From Coriaria nepalensis (lineage: Eukaryota > Streptophyta > Magnoliopsida > Cucurbitales > Coriariaceae): a DNA stretch of 64,000 nucleotides. How positions within the stretch are numbered: position 1 is the first letter of the stretch; each line of letters begins with the position of its first letter. The DNA is taken from assembly GCA_027186245.1 (NCBI GenBank), contig CP114483.1:14218220-14282219 (forward strand). Direction: 5' to 3'. A model generated the notes under the pieces. The model had not been told where the DNA came from and searched no databases. It saw nothing but the letters and a program-made list of their open reading frames with translations. Below are positions 53,700-64,000 of the stretch, one piece after another. Made by a program: the position numbers and the translations under genes.

Positions 53700-56193
53700 C
53701 AGTAGATCAATTGCAAGTTATGCATGAAAGTCGTGTTTTAAATGCGAAAGTAGAACTAGTTCGAAGTGGTTTCAAACAATTTAAGGGTCTAAAAAGACTG
53801 AATGATATGCTCTTTAAGGCTAAAATAATGTATTGTTGTATTCGATAGATTAATTGCAGGTTATGTAAGAAAATCATGTTTGAAGGGCAAAAACATAATT
53901 CGTTCGAATTCATTTATAATGCATTAATGACTAGAAAAGCCTCAATGACATGATTTTAAGGCTAAGTAAATGTATAGTTGCCTTTAATAGATCAACTGCA
54001 AGTTATGCACGAAAGTCATGTTTAAAAGGCGAATTTCGTCTGAAGTTATTTAGAATTATTTAATGAGTAAAAGAGATGCAATAATATGACTTTAACACTA
54101 ATAAAATGCATAGTTGCCTTTAGTAGATCAATTGGAAGTTATGCATGAAAGTCGTGTTTTAAATGCGAAAATAGAACTAGTTCGAAGTGCTTTCAAACAA
54201 TTTAATGATCTAAAAAGACTGAATGATATGCTCTTTAAGGCTAAAATAATGCATTGTTGTATACGATAGATTAATTGCAGGTTATGTAAGAAAATCATGT
54301 TTGAAGGGCAAAAACATAATTCGTTTGAATTCATTTATAATGATTTAATGACTAGAAAAGCCTCAAGGACATGATTTTAACACTAAGTAAATGTATAGTT
54401 GCCTTCAATAGATCAACTGCAAGTTATGCACGAAAGCCATGTTTAAAAGGTGAATTTCGTCTGAAGCGATTTAGAATGATTTAATGAGTAAAAGAGATGC
54501 AATAATCTGACTTTAACACTAAAAAAATGCATAGTTGCCTTCAGTAGATCAATTGCAAGTTATGCATGTAAGTCGGGTTTTAAATGCGAAAATAGAATTA
54601 GTTCGAAGTGCTTTCAAACAATTTAATGATCTAAAAAGACTGAATGATATGCTCTTTAAGGCTAAAATAATGCATTGTTGTATACGATAGATTAATTGCA
54701 GGTTATGTAAGAAAATCATGTTTGAAGGGCAAAAACATAATTCGTTCGAATTCATTTATAATGATTTAATGACTAGAAAAGCCTCAATGACATGATTTTA
54801 ACGCTAAGTAAATGTATAGTTGCCTTCAATAGATCAACTGCAAGTTATGCACGAAAGTCATGTTTAAAAGGAGAATTTCGTCTGAAGCGATTTAGAATGA
54901 TTTAATGAGTAAAAGAGATGCAATAATATGACTTTAACACTAAAAAAATGCATAGTTGCCTTCAGTAGATCAATTGCAAGTTATGCATGAAAGTCGTGTT
55001 TTAAATGCGAAAATAGAATTAGTTCGAAGTGCTTTCAAACAATTTAATGATGTAAAAAGACTGAATGATATGCTCTTTAAGGCTAAAATAATGCATTGTT
55101 ATATTCGATAGATTAATTGCAGGTTATGTAAGAAAATCATGTTTGAAGGGCAAAAATATAATTCGTTCGAATTCATATTTAATGATTTAATGACTAGAAG
55201 AGCCTCATTGACATGATTTTAAGGCTAAGTAAATGTATAGTTGCCTTCAATAGATCAACCGCAAGTTATGCACGAAAGTCATGTTTAAAAGGCGAATTTC
55301 ATCTGAAGTGATTTAGAATGATTTAATGAGTAAAAGAGATGCAATGATATGACTTTAACACTAAAAAATGCATAGTTGCCTTCAGTAGATCAATTGCAAG
55401 TTATGCATGAAAGTCGTGTTTTAAATGCTAAAATAGAACTAGTTCGAAGTGCTTTCAAACAATTTAATGATCTAAAAAGACTGAATGATATGCTCTTTAA
55501 GGCTAAAATAATGCATTGTTGTATGCGATAGATTAATTGCAGGTTATGTAAGAAAATCATGTTTGAAGGGCAAAAACATAATTCGTCCGAATTCATTTAT
55601 AATGATTTAATGACTAGAAAAGCCTCAATGACATGATTTTAACGCTAAGTAAATGTATAGTTGCCTTCAATGGATCAACTGCAAGTTATGCACGAAAGTC
55701 ATGTTTAAAAGGTGAATTTCGTCTGAAGTGATTTAAAATGATTTAATGAGTAAAAGAGATGCAATAATCTGACTTTAACACTAAAAAAATACATAGTTGC
55801 CTTCAGTAGATCAGTTGCAAGTTATGCATGAAAGTCGTGTTTTAAATGCGAAAATAGAACTAGTTCGAAGTGCTTTCAAACAATTTAATGATCTAAAAAG
55901 ACTGAATGATATGCTCTTTAAGGCTAAAATTATGCATTCTTGTATTCGATAGATTAATTGCAGGTTATGTAAGAAAATCTTGTTTGAAGGGCAAAAACAT
56001 AATTCGTTCGAATTCATTTATAATGATTTAATGACTAGAAAAGCCACAATGACATGATTTTAAGGCTAAGTAAATGTCTAGTTGCCTTTAATAGATCAAC
56101 TGCATGTTATGCACGAAAGTCATGTTTAAAAGGCGAATTTCATCTCAAGTGATTTAGAATGATTTAATGAGTAAAAGAGATGCAATGATATGA

Positions 56194-56196
56194 CTT
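56194..56196 (+). repeat. 27-28 bp deletion junction, TTTAATGGTC form
   Basis: Same deletion, but A has TTTAATGGTC where the copies from 42 to 54 kb have TTTAAGGGTC. That is one step closer to the common TTTAATGATC, and the form is shared with the copy at 61214. Confidence 0.85.
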
Positions 56197-59100
56197 CAGT
56201 AGATCAATTGCAAGTTATGCATGAAAGTCGTGTTTTAAATGCGAAAGTAGAACTAGTTCGAAGTGGTTTCAAACAATTTAATGGTCTAAAAAGACTGAAT
56301 GATATGCTCTTTAAGGCTAAAATAATGTATTGTTGTATTCGATAGATTAATTGCAGGTTATGTAAGAAAATCATGTTTGAAGGGCAAAAACATAATTCGT
56401 TCGAATTCATTTATAATGCATTAATGACTAGAAAAGCCTCAATGACATGATTTTAAGGCTAAGTAAATGTATAGTTGCCTTTAATAGATCAACTGCAAGT
56501 TATGCACGAAAGTCATGTTTAAAAGGCGAATTTCGTCTGAAGTTATTTAGAATTATTTAATGAGTAAAAGAGATGCAATAATATGACTTTAACACTAATA
56601 AAATGCATAGTTGCCTTCAGTAGATCAATTGGAAGTTATGCATGAAAGTCGTGTTTTAAATGCGAAAATAGAACTAGTTCGAAGTGCTTTCAAACAATTT
56701 AATGATCTAAAAAGACTGAATGATATGCTCTTTAAGGCTAAAATAATGCATTGTTGTATACGATAGATTAATTGCAGGTTATGTAAGAAAATCATGTTTG
56801 AAGGGCAAAAACATAATTCGTTCGAATTCATTTATAATGATTTAATGACTAGAAAAGCCTCAATGACATGATTTTAAGGCTAAGTAAATGTATAGTTGCC
56901 TTTAATAGATCAACTGCAAGTTATGCACGAAAGTCATGTTTAAAAGGTCAATTTCGTCTGAAGCGATTTAGAATGATTTAATGAGTAAAAGAGATGCAAT
57001 GATATGACTTTAACACTTAAAAAATGCATAGTTGCCTTCAGTAGATCAATTGCAAGTTATGCATGAAAGTCGTGTTTTAAATGCGAAAATCGAATTAGTT
57101 CGAAGTGCTTTCAAACAAATTAATGATCTGAAAAGACTGAATGATGTGCTCTTTAAGGCTAAAATAATGAATTGTTGTATTTGATAGATTAATTGCAGGT
57201 TATGTAAGAAAATCATGTTTGAAGGGCAAAAACATAATTCGTCCGAATTCATTTATAATGATTTAATGACTAGAAAAGCCTCAATGACATGATTTTAACG
57301 CTAAGTAAATGTATAGTTGCCTTCAATGGATCAACTGCAAGTTATGCACGAAAGTCATGTTTAAAAGGTGAATTTCGTCTGAAGTGATTTAAAATGATTT
57401 AATGAGTAAAAGAGATGCAATAATCTGACTTTAACACTAAAAAAATACATAGTTGCCTTCAGTAGATCAGTTGCAAGTTATGCATGAAAGTCGTGTTTTA
57501 AATGCGAAAATAGAACTAGTTCGAAGTGCTTTCAAACAATTTAATGATCTAAAAAGACTGAATGATATGCTCTTTAAGGCTAAAATTATGCATTCTTGTA
57601 TTCGATAGATTAATTGCAGGTTATGTAAGAAAATCTTGTTTGAAGGGCAAAAACATAATTCATTCGAATTCATTTATAATGATTTAATGACTAGAAAAGC
57701 CTCAAGGACATGATTTTAACGCTAAGTAAATGTATAGTTGCCTTCAATAGATCAACTGCAAGTTATGCACGAAAGCCATGTTTAAAAGGTGAATATCGTC
57801 TGAAGCGATTTAGAATGATTTAATGAGTAAAAGAGATGCAATAATCTGACTTTAACACTAAAAAAATGCATAGTTGCCTTCAGTAGATCAATTGCAAGTT
57901 ATGCATGTAAGTCGTGTTTTAAATGCGAAAATAGAATTAGTTCGAAGTGCTTTCAAACAATTTAATGATCTAAAAAGACTGAATGATATGCTCTTTAAGG
58001 CTAAAATAATGCATTGTTGTATACGATAGATTAATTGCAGGTTATGTAAGAAAATCATGTTTGAAGGGCAAAAACATAATTCGTTCGAATTCATTTATAA
58101 TGATTTAATGACTAGAAAAGCCTCAATGACATGATTTTAACGCTAAGTAAATGTATAGTTGCCTTCAATAGATCAACTGCAAGTTATGCACGAAAGTCAT
58201 GTTTAAAAGGTGAATTTCGTCTGAAGTGATTTAAAATGATTTAATGAGTAAAAGAGATGCAATAATATGACTTTAACACTAAAAAAATACATAGTTGCCT
58301 TCAGTAGATCAATTGCAAGTTATGCATGAAAGTCGTGTTTTAAATGTGAAAATAGAAATAGTTCAAAGTGCTTTCAAACAAATTAATGATCTAAAAAGAC
58401 TGAATGATATGCTCTTAAGGCTAAAATAATGCATTGTTGTATTCGATAGATTAATTGCAGGTTATGTAAGAAAATCATGTTTGAAGGGCAAAAACATTAT
58501 TCGTTCGAATTCATTTATAATGATTTAATGACTAGAAAAGCCACAATGACATGATTTTAAGGCTAAGTAAATGTATAGTTGCCTTTATTAGATCAACTGC
58601 AAGTTATGCACGAAAGTCATGTTTAAAAGGCGAATTTCTTCTGAAGTGATTCAGAATGATTTAATGAGTAAAAGGGATGCAATGATATGACTTTAACACT
58701 AAAAAATGCATAGTTGCCTTCAGTAGATCAGTTGCAAGTTATGCATGAAAGTCGTGTTTTAAATGCTAAAATAGAACTAGTTCGAAGTGCTTTCAAACAA
58801 TTTAATGATCTAAAAAGACTGAATGATATGCTCTTTAAGGCTAAAATAATGCATTGTTGTATGCGATAGATTAATTGCAGGTTATGTAAGAAAATCATGT
58901 TTGAAGGGCAAAAACATAATTCGTCCGAATTCATTTATATTTATTTAATGACTAGAAAAGCCTCAATGACATGATTTTAACGCTAAGTAAATGTATAGTT
59001 GCCTTCAATAGATCAACTGCAAGTTATGCACGAAAGTCATGTTTAAAAGGAGAATTTCGTCTGAAGCGATTTAGAATGATTTAATGAGTAAAAGAGATGC

Positions 59101-61213
59101 AATAATATGACTTTAACACTAAAAAAATGCATAGTTGCCTTCAGTAGATCAATTGCAAGTTATGCATGAAAGTCGTGTTTTAAATGCGAAAATAGAATTA
59201 GTTCGAAGTGCTTTCAAACAATTTAATGATGTAAAAAGACTGAATGATATGCTCTTTAAGGCTAAAATAATGCATTGTTGTATTCGATAGATTAATTGCA
59301 GGTTATGTAAGAAAATCATGTTTGAAGGGCAAAAATATAATTCGTTCGAATTCATATTTAATGATTTAATGACTAGAAGAGCCTCATTGACATGATTTTA
59401 AGGCTAAGTAAATGTATAGTTGCCTTCAATAGATCAACCGCAAGTTATGCACGAAAGTCATGTTTAAAAGGCGAATTTCATCTGAAGTGATTTAGAATGA
59501 TTTAATGAGTAAAAGAGATGCAATAATATGACTTTAACACTAAAAAAATGCATAGTTGCCTTCGGTAGATCAATTGCAAGTTATGCATGAAAGTCGTGTT
59601 TTAAATGCGAAAATAGAACTAGTTCGAAGTGCTTTCAAACAATTTAATGACCTAAAAAGACTGAATGATAAGCTCTTAAGGCCAAAATAATGCATTTTCG
59701 AATTCAATAGATTAATTGCAGGTTATGTAAGAAAATCATGTTTGAAGGGCAAAAATATAATTCGTCCGAATTCATATATAATGATTTAATGACTAGAATA
59801 GCCTGAATGACATGATTTTAACGCTAAGTAAATGTATAGTTGCCTTTATTAGATCAACTGCAAGTTATGCACGAAAGTCATGTTTAAAAGGCGAATTTCA
59901 TCTGAAGTGATTCAGAATGATTTAATGAGTAAAAGAGATGCAATAATATGACTTTAACACTAAAAAATGCATAGTTGCCTTCAGTAGATCAATTGCAAGT
60001 TATGCATGAAAGTCGTGTTTTAAATGCTAAAATAGAACTAGTTCGAAGTGCTTTCAAACAATTTAATGATCTAAAAAGACTGAATGATATGCTCTTTAAG
60101 GCTAAAATAATGCATTGTTGTATGCGATAGATTAATTGCAGGTTATGTAAGAAAATCATGTTTGAAGGGCAAAAACATAATTCGTCCGAATTCATTTATA
60201 TTGATTTAATGACTAGAAAAGCCTCAATGACATGATTTTAACGCTAAGTAAATGTATAGTTGCCTTCAATAGATCAACTGCAAGTTATGCAGGAAAGTCG
60301 TGTTTAAAAGGTGAATTTCGTCTGAAGTGATTTAGAATGATTTAATGAGTAAAAGAGATGCAATGATATGACTTTAACACTAAAAAATGCATAGTTGCCT
60401 TCAGTAGATCAATTGGAAGTTATGCATGAAAGTCGTGTTTTAAATGCGAAAATAGAACTAGTTCGAAGTGCTTTCAAACAATTTAATGATCTAAAAAGAC
60501 TGAATGATATGCTCTGTAAGGCTAAAATAATGCATAAGTTGTATACGATAGATTAATTGCAGGTTATGTAAGAAAATCATGTTTGAAGGGCAAAAACATA
60601 ATTCGTCCGAATTCATTTATAATGATTTAATGACTAGAAAAGCCTCAATGGCATGATTTTAACGCTAAGTAAATGTATAGTTGCCTTCAATGGATCAACT
60701 GCAAGTTATGCACGAAAGTCATGTTTAAAAGGTGAATTTCGTCTGAAGTGATTTAAAATGATTTAATGAGTAAAAGAGATGCAATAATCTGACTTTAACA
60801 CTAAAAAAATACATAGTTGCCTTCAGTAGATCAGTTGCAAGTTATGCATGAAAGTCGTGTTTTAAATGCGAAAATAGAACTAGTTCGAAGTGCTTTCAAA
60901 CAATTTAATGATCTAAAAAGACTGAATGATATGCTCTTTAAGGCTAAAATTATGCATTCTTGTATTCGATAGATTAATTGCAGGTTATGTAAGAAAATCA
61001 TGTTTGAAGGGCAAAAACATAATTCGTTCGAATTCATTTATAATGATTTAATGACTAGAAAAGCCACAATGACATGATTTTAAGGCTAAGTAAATGTCTA
61101 GTTGCCTTTAAGAGATCAACTGCATGTTATGCACGAAAGTCATGTTTAAAAGGCGAATTTCATCTCAAGTGATTTAGAATGATTTAATGAGTAAAAGAGA
61201 TGCAATGATATGA

Positions 61214-61216
61214 CTT
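61214..61216 (+). repeat. 27-28 bp deletion junction, most altered copy
   Basis: Same deletion with TTTAATGGTC. Its B subunit is unusual: TTCGATGGATTAAT removes a plus-strand stop, and AATTTGTTCGAAATTATT destroys the dyad and EcoRI site. A plus-strand open frame from 61210 to 61470 results, which I regard as accidental. Confidence 0.8.
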
Positions 61217-62300
61217 CAGTAGATCAATTGCAAGTTATGCATGAAAGTCGTGTTTTAAATGCGAAAGTAGAACTAGTTCGAAGTGGTTTCAAACAATTTA
61301 ATGGTCTAAAAAGACTGAATGATATGCTCTTTAAGGCTAAAATAATGTATTGTTGTATTCGATGGATTAATTGCAGGTTATGTAAGAAAATCATGTTTGA
61401 AGGGCAAAAACATAATTTGTTCGAAATTATTTATAATGATTTAATGACTAGAAAAGCCTCAATGACATGATTTTAAGGCTAAGTAAATGTATAGTTGCCT
61501 TTAATAGATCAACTGCAAGTTATGCACGAAAGTCATGTTTAAAAGGCGAATTTCGTCTGAAGTTATTTAGAATGATTTAATGAGTAAAAGAGATGCAATA
61601 ATATGACTTTAACACTAATAAAATGCATAGTTGCCTTTAGTAGATCAATTGCAAGTTATGCATGAAAGTCGTGTTTTAAATGCGAAAATAGAACTAGTTC
61701 GAAGTGCTTTCAAACAATTTAATGATCTAAAAAGACTGAATGATATGCTCTTTAAGGCTAAAATAATGCATTGTTGTATACGATAGATTAATTGCAGGTT
61801 ATGTAAGAAAATCATGTTTGAAGGGCAAAAACATAATTCGTTCGAATTCATTTATAATGATTTAATGACTAGAAAAGCCTCAATGACATGATTTTAACGC
61901 TAAGTAAATGTATAGTTGCCTTTAATAGATCAACTGCAAGTTATGCACGAAAGTCATGTTTAAAAGGCGAATTTCGTCTGAAGTTATTTAGAATGATTTA
62001 ATGAGTAAAAGAGATGCAATAATATGACTTTAACACTAAAAAAATGCATAGTTGCCTTTAGTAGATCAATTGCAAGTTATGCATGAAAGTCGTGTTTTAA
62101 ATGCGAAAATAGAACTAGTTCGAAGTGCTTTCAAACAATTTAATGATCTAAAAACACTGAATGATATGCTCTTTAAGGCCAAAATAATGCGTTGTTGTAT
62201 TCGATAGATTAATTGCAGGTTATGTAAGAAAATCATGTTTGAAGGGCAAAAACATAATTCGTCCGAATTCATTTATAATGATTTAATGACTAGAAAAGCC

Positions 62301-64000
62301 ACAATGACATGATTTTAAGGCTAAGTAAATGTATAGTTGCCTTTAATAGATCAACTGCTAGTTATGCACGAAAGTCATGTTTAAAAGGCGAATTTCATCT
62401 GAAGTGATTTAGAAAGATTTAATGAGTAAAAGAGATGCAATGATATGACTTTAACACTAAAAAATGCATAGTTGCCTTCAGCAGATCAATTGCAAGTTAT
62501 GCATGAAAGTCGTCTTTTAAATGCGAAAATAGAACTAGTTCGTAGTGCTTTCAAACAATTTAATGATCTAAAGAGACTGAATGAAATGCTCTTTAAGGCT
62601 AAAATAATGCATTGTTGTATACGATAGATTAATTGCAGGTTATGTAAGAAAATCAAGTTTGAAGGGCAAAAACATAATTCGTTCGAATTCATTTATAATG
62701 ATTTAATGACTAGAAAAGCCTCAATGACATGATTTTAACGCTGAGTAAATGTATACTTGCCTTTAATAGATCAACTGCAAGTTATGCACGAAAGTCATGT
62801 TTAAAAGGCGAATTTCATCTGAAGTGATGTAGAATGATTTAATGAGTAAAAGAGATGCAATGATATGACTTTAACACTAAAAAATGCATAGTTGCCTTCA
62901 GTAGATCAATTGCAAGTTATGCATGAAAGTCGTGTTTTAAATGCGAAATTAGAACTAGTTCAAAGTGCTTTCAAACAAATTAATGATCTAAAAAGACTGA
63001 ATGATGTGCTCTTAAGGCTAAAATAATGCATTGTTGTATTCAATAGATTAATTGCAGGTTATGTAAGAAAATCATGTTTGAAGGGCAAAAATATAATTCG
63101 TCCGAATTCATATATAATGATTTAATGACTAGAATAGCCTGAATGACATGATTTTAACGCTAAGTAAATGTATAGTTGCCTTCAATAGATCAACTGCAAG
63201 TTATGCACGAAAGTCATGTTTAAAAGGTGAATTTCGTCTGAAGTGATTTAGAATGATTTAATGAGTAAAAGAGATGCAATGATATGACTTTAACACTAAA
63301 AAATGCATAGTTGCCTTCAGTAGATCAATTGGAAGTTATGCATGAAAGTCGTGTTTTAAATGCGAAAATAGAACTAGTTCGAAGTGCTTTCAAACAATTT
63401 AATGATCTAAAAAGACTGAAAGATATGCTCTGTAAGGCTAAAATAATGCATAGTTGTATACGATAGATTAATTGCAGGTTATGTAAGAAAATCATGTTTG
63501 AAGGGCAAAAACATAATTCGTCCGAATTCATTTATAATGATTTAATGACTAGAAAAGCCTCAATGACATGATTTTAACGCTAAGTAAATGTATAGTTGCC
63601 TTTAATAGATCAACTGCAAGTTATGCACGAAAGTCATGTTTAAAAGGCGAATTTCATCTGAAGTGATGTAGAATGATTTAATGAGTAAAAGAGATGCAAT
63701 GATATGACTTTAACACTAAAAAATGCATAGTTGCCTTCAGTAGATCAATTGCAAGTTATGCATGAAAGTCGTGTTTTAAATGCGAAATTAGAACTAGTTC
63801 AAAGTGCTTTCAAACAAATTAATGATCTAAAAAGACTGAATGATATGCTCTTAAGGCTAAAATAATGCATTGTTGTATTCAATAGATTAATTGCAGGTTA
63901 TGTAAGAAAATCATGTTTGAAGGGCAAAAACATAATTCATTCGAATTCATATATAATGATTTAATGACTAGAATAGCCTGAATGACATGATTTTAACGCT
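62301..64000 (+). repeat. 840 bp local duplication at the right edge
   Basis: The C variant GAAGTGATGTAGAATG is near 62821 and 63660, 839 bases apart. It is followed in both by a trimer with GCGAAATTAG, TTCAAAGTGC and CTCTTAAGG, and by a B subunit with AGAATAGCCTGAATG. The second copy runs into the window edge inside subunit B. Between them, near 63416, is a private variant (GAAAGATATGCTCTGTAAGG). Confidence 0.7.

Larger units (their letters stand above)
52181..62300 (+). repeat. Mosaic reusing blocks of the 3758 bp HOR
   Basis: The block 53260-54350 is repeated at about 55757-56850, 2497 bases apart, and holds the GCATTCTTG trimer, the deleted trimer and its neighbour. A trimer with AATGCTAAAATAG recurs with A at 52472, 55390, 58728 and 59989. 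One with GATGTAAAAAGAC and CATATTTAATG recurs near 52893, 54970 and 59149. AAAATCTTGTTTG is private to B subunits near 55977 and 57634. The order of known blocks is reshuffled rather than periodic, with no foreign sequence between them. Confidence 0.7.
1..64000 (+). repeat. Satellite DNA array, about 420 bp unit, about 152 copies
   Basis: The same 420-421 bp unit repeats head to tail from the first to the last base, always in the same orientation. The spacing can be followed from the marker GTAGATCAATTGCAAG, which recurs every 420 or 421 bases. The 1 bp difference mostly comes from a run of six or seven A before ATGCATAG at the end of subunit C. Copies differ by scattered substitutions and a few small deletions. 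Nothing non-repetitive interrupts the array. The array is cut at both window ends. Tandem, AT-rich, gene-free DNA of this kind is known from eukaryotic centromeres and pericentric heterochromatin, and that location is my inference. The species cannot be told from the sequence. Confidence 0.98.

Noticed and set aside
102..63531. Dozens of 60-86 codon open reading frames, mostly a recurring minus-strand frame, with a few on the plus strand (102-335, 2621-2854, 61210-61470)
   Set aside because: They repeat with the satellite period, are broken by a common one-base indel and scattered changes, have no domain I recognise, and the plus-strand frames arise only where a stop or indel variant happens to occur.
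1..64000. CRISPR array
   Set aside because: There are no unique spacers between short repeats; the whole 420 bp unit repeats continuously.
1..64000. Transposable element or inverted segment inside the array
   Set aside because: All subunits run in the same direction and the spacing never departs from 420 by more than the short deletions described; no terminal repeats or foreign sequence were seen.

Overview
The whole 64 kb window is one uninterrupted, head-to-tail satellite DNA array. I see no gene, RNA gene, transposon, CRISPR array or unique spacer anywhere in it. The basic unit is about 420 bp, so the window holds roughly 152 copies, all in the same orientation. The array runs off both ends: base 1 lies inside one subunit and base 64000 inside another. 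Base composition is AT-rich, about 30% GC by eye. This size, homogeneity and organisation point to eukaryotic heterochromatin, most likely centromeric or pericentromeric. Nothing in the sequence identifies the species.

Each 420 bp unit is itself a trimer of three diverged but clearly homologous subunits, here named A (about 142 bp), B (about 142 bp) and C (about 136 bp). All three begin with a recognisable GTTG..TT..ATAGAT.AA.TGCA.GTTATG block. The second halves align through a TTTAATGA core and end near an AATGCA or AAATGTA motif. Three nested levels are therefore visible: a subunit of about 140 bp, a 420 bp trimer, and multi-kilobase higher-order repeats (HORs) built from trimers.

The HOR layout changes along the window. 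From 1 to about 2.86 kb there is a 1260 bp HOR. From 2.86 to 6.78 kb there is a mosaic with duplications about 2.1 kb apart. From 6.8 to 8.45 kb there is an 840 bp dimer HOR. From 8.09 to 13.93 kb there is a very homogeneous 1261 bp HOR in about 4.6 copies. From 13.93 to 18.4 kb there is an 840 bp HOR mosaic, and from 18.4 to 23.45 kb a 1260 bp mosaic. From 23.45 to 25.48 kb the order is irregular. From 25.48 to 35.64 kb a 5025 bp unit is tandemly duplicated. From 35.64 to 40.79 kb lies the most divergent stretch, followed by transitional monomers. From 40.79 to 52.18 kb there is a 3758 bp HOR in three copies, the middle one enlarged to exactly 4992 bp. From 52.18 to 64 kb there is a mosaic that reuses blocks from the preceding HOR, including a pair 2497 bp apart.

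The most informative features are molecular markers of array evolution. A 27-28 bp deletion occurs in eight copies on one shared haplotype. A 23 bp deletion is carried by both copies of the 5025 bp duplication. Patches of one subunit's sequence sit inside another subunit, suggesting conversion. Two linked variant families alternate through the B and C subunits. The recurring 60-86 codon open frames, mostly on the minus strand, are by-products of the repeat and I do not annotate them as genes. Dyad-symmetric motifs recur at the same place in A and B, and a weak RNA polymerase III promoter-like layout in B is worth a test.
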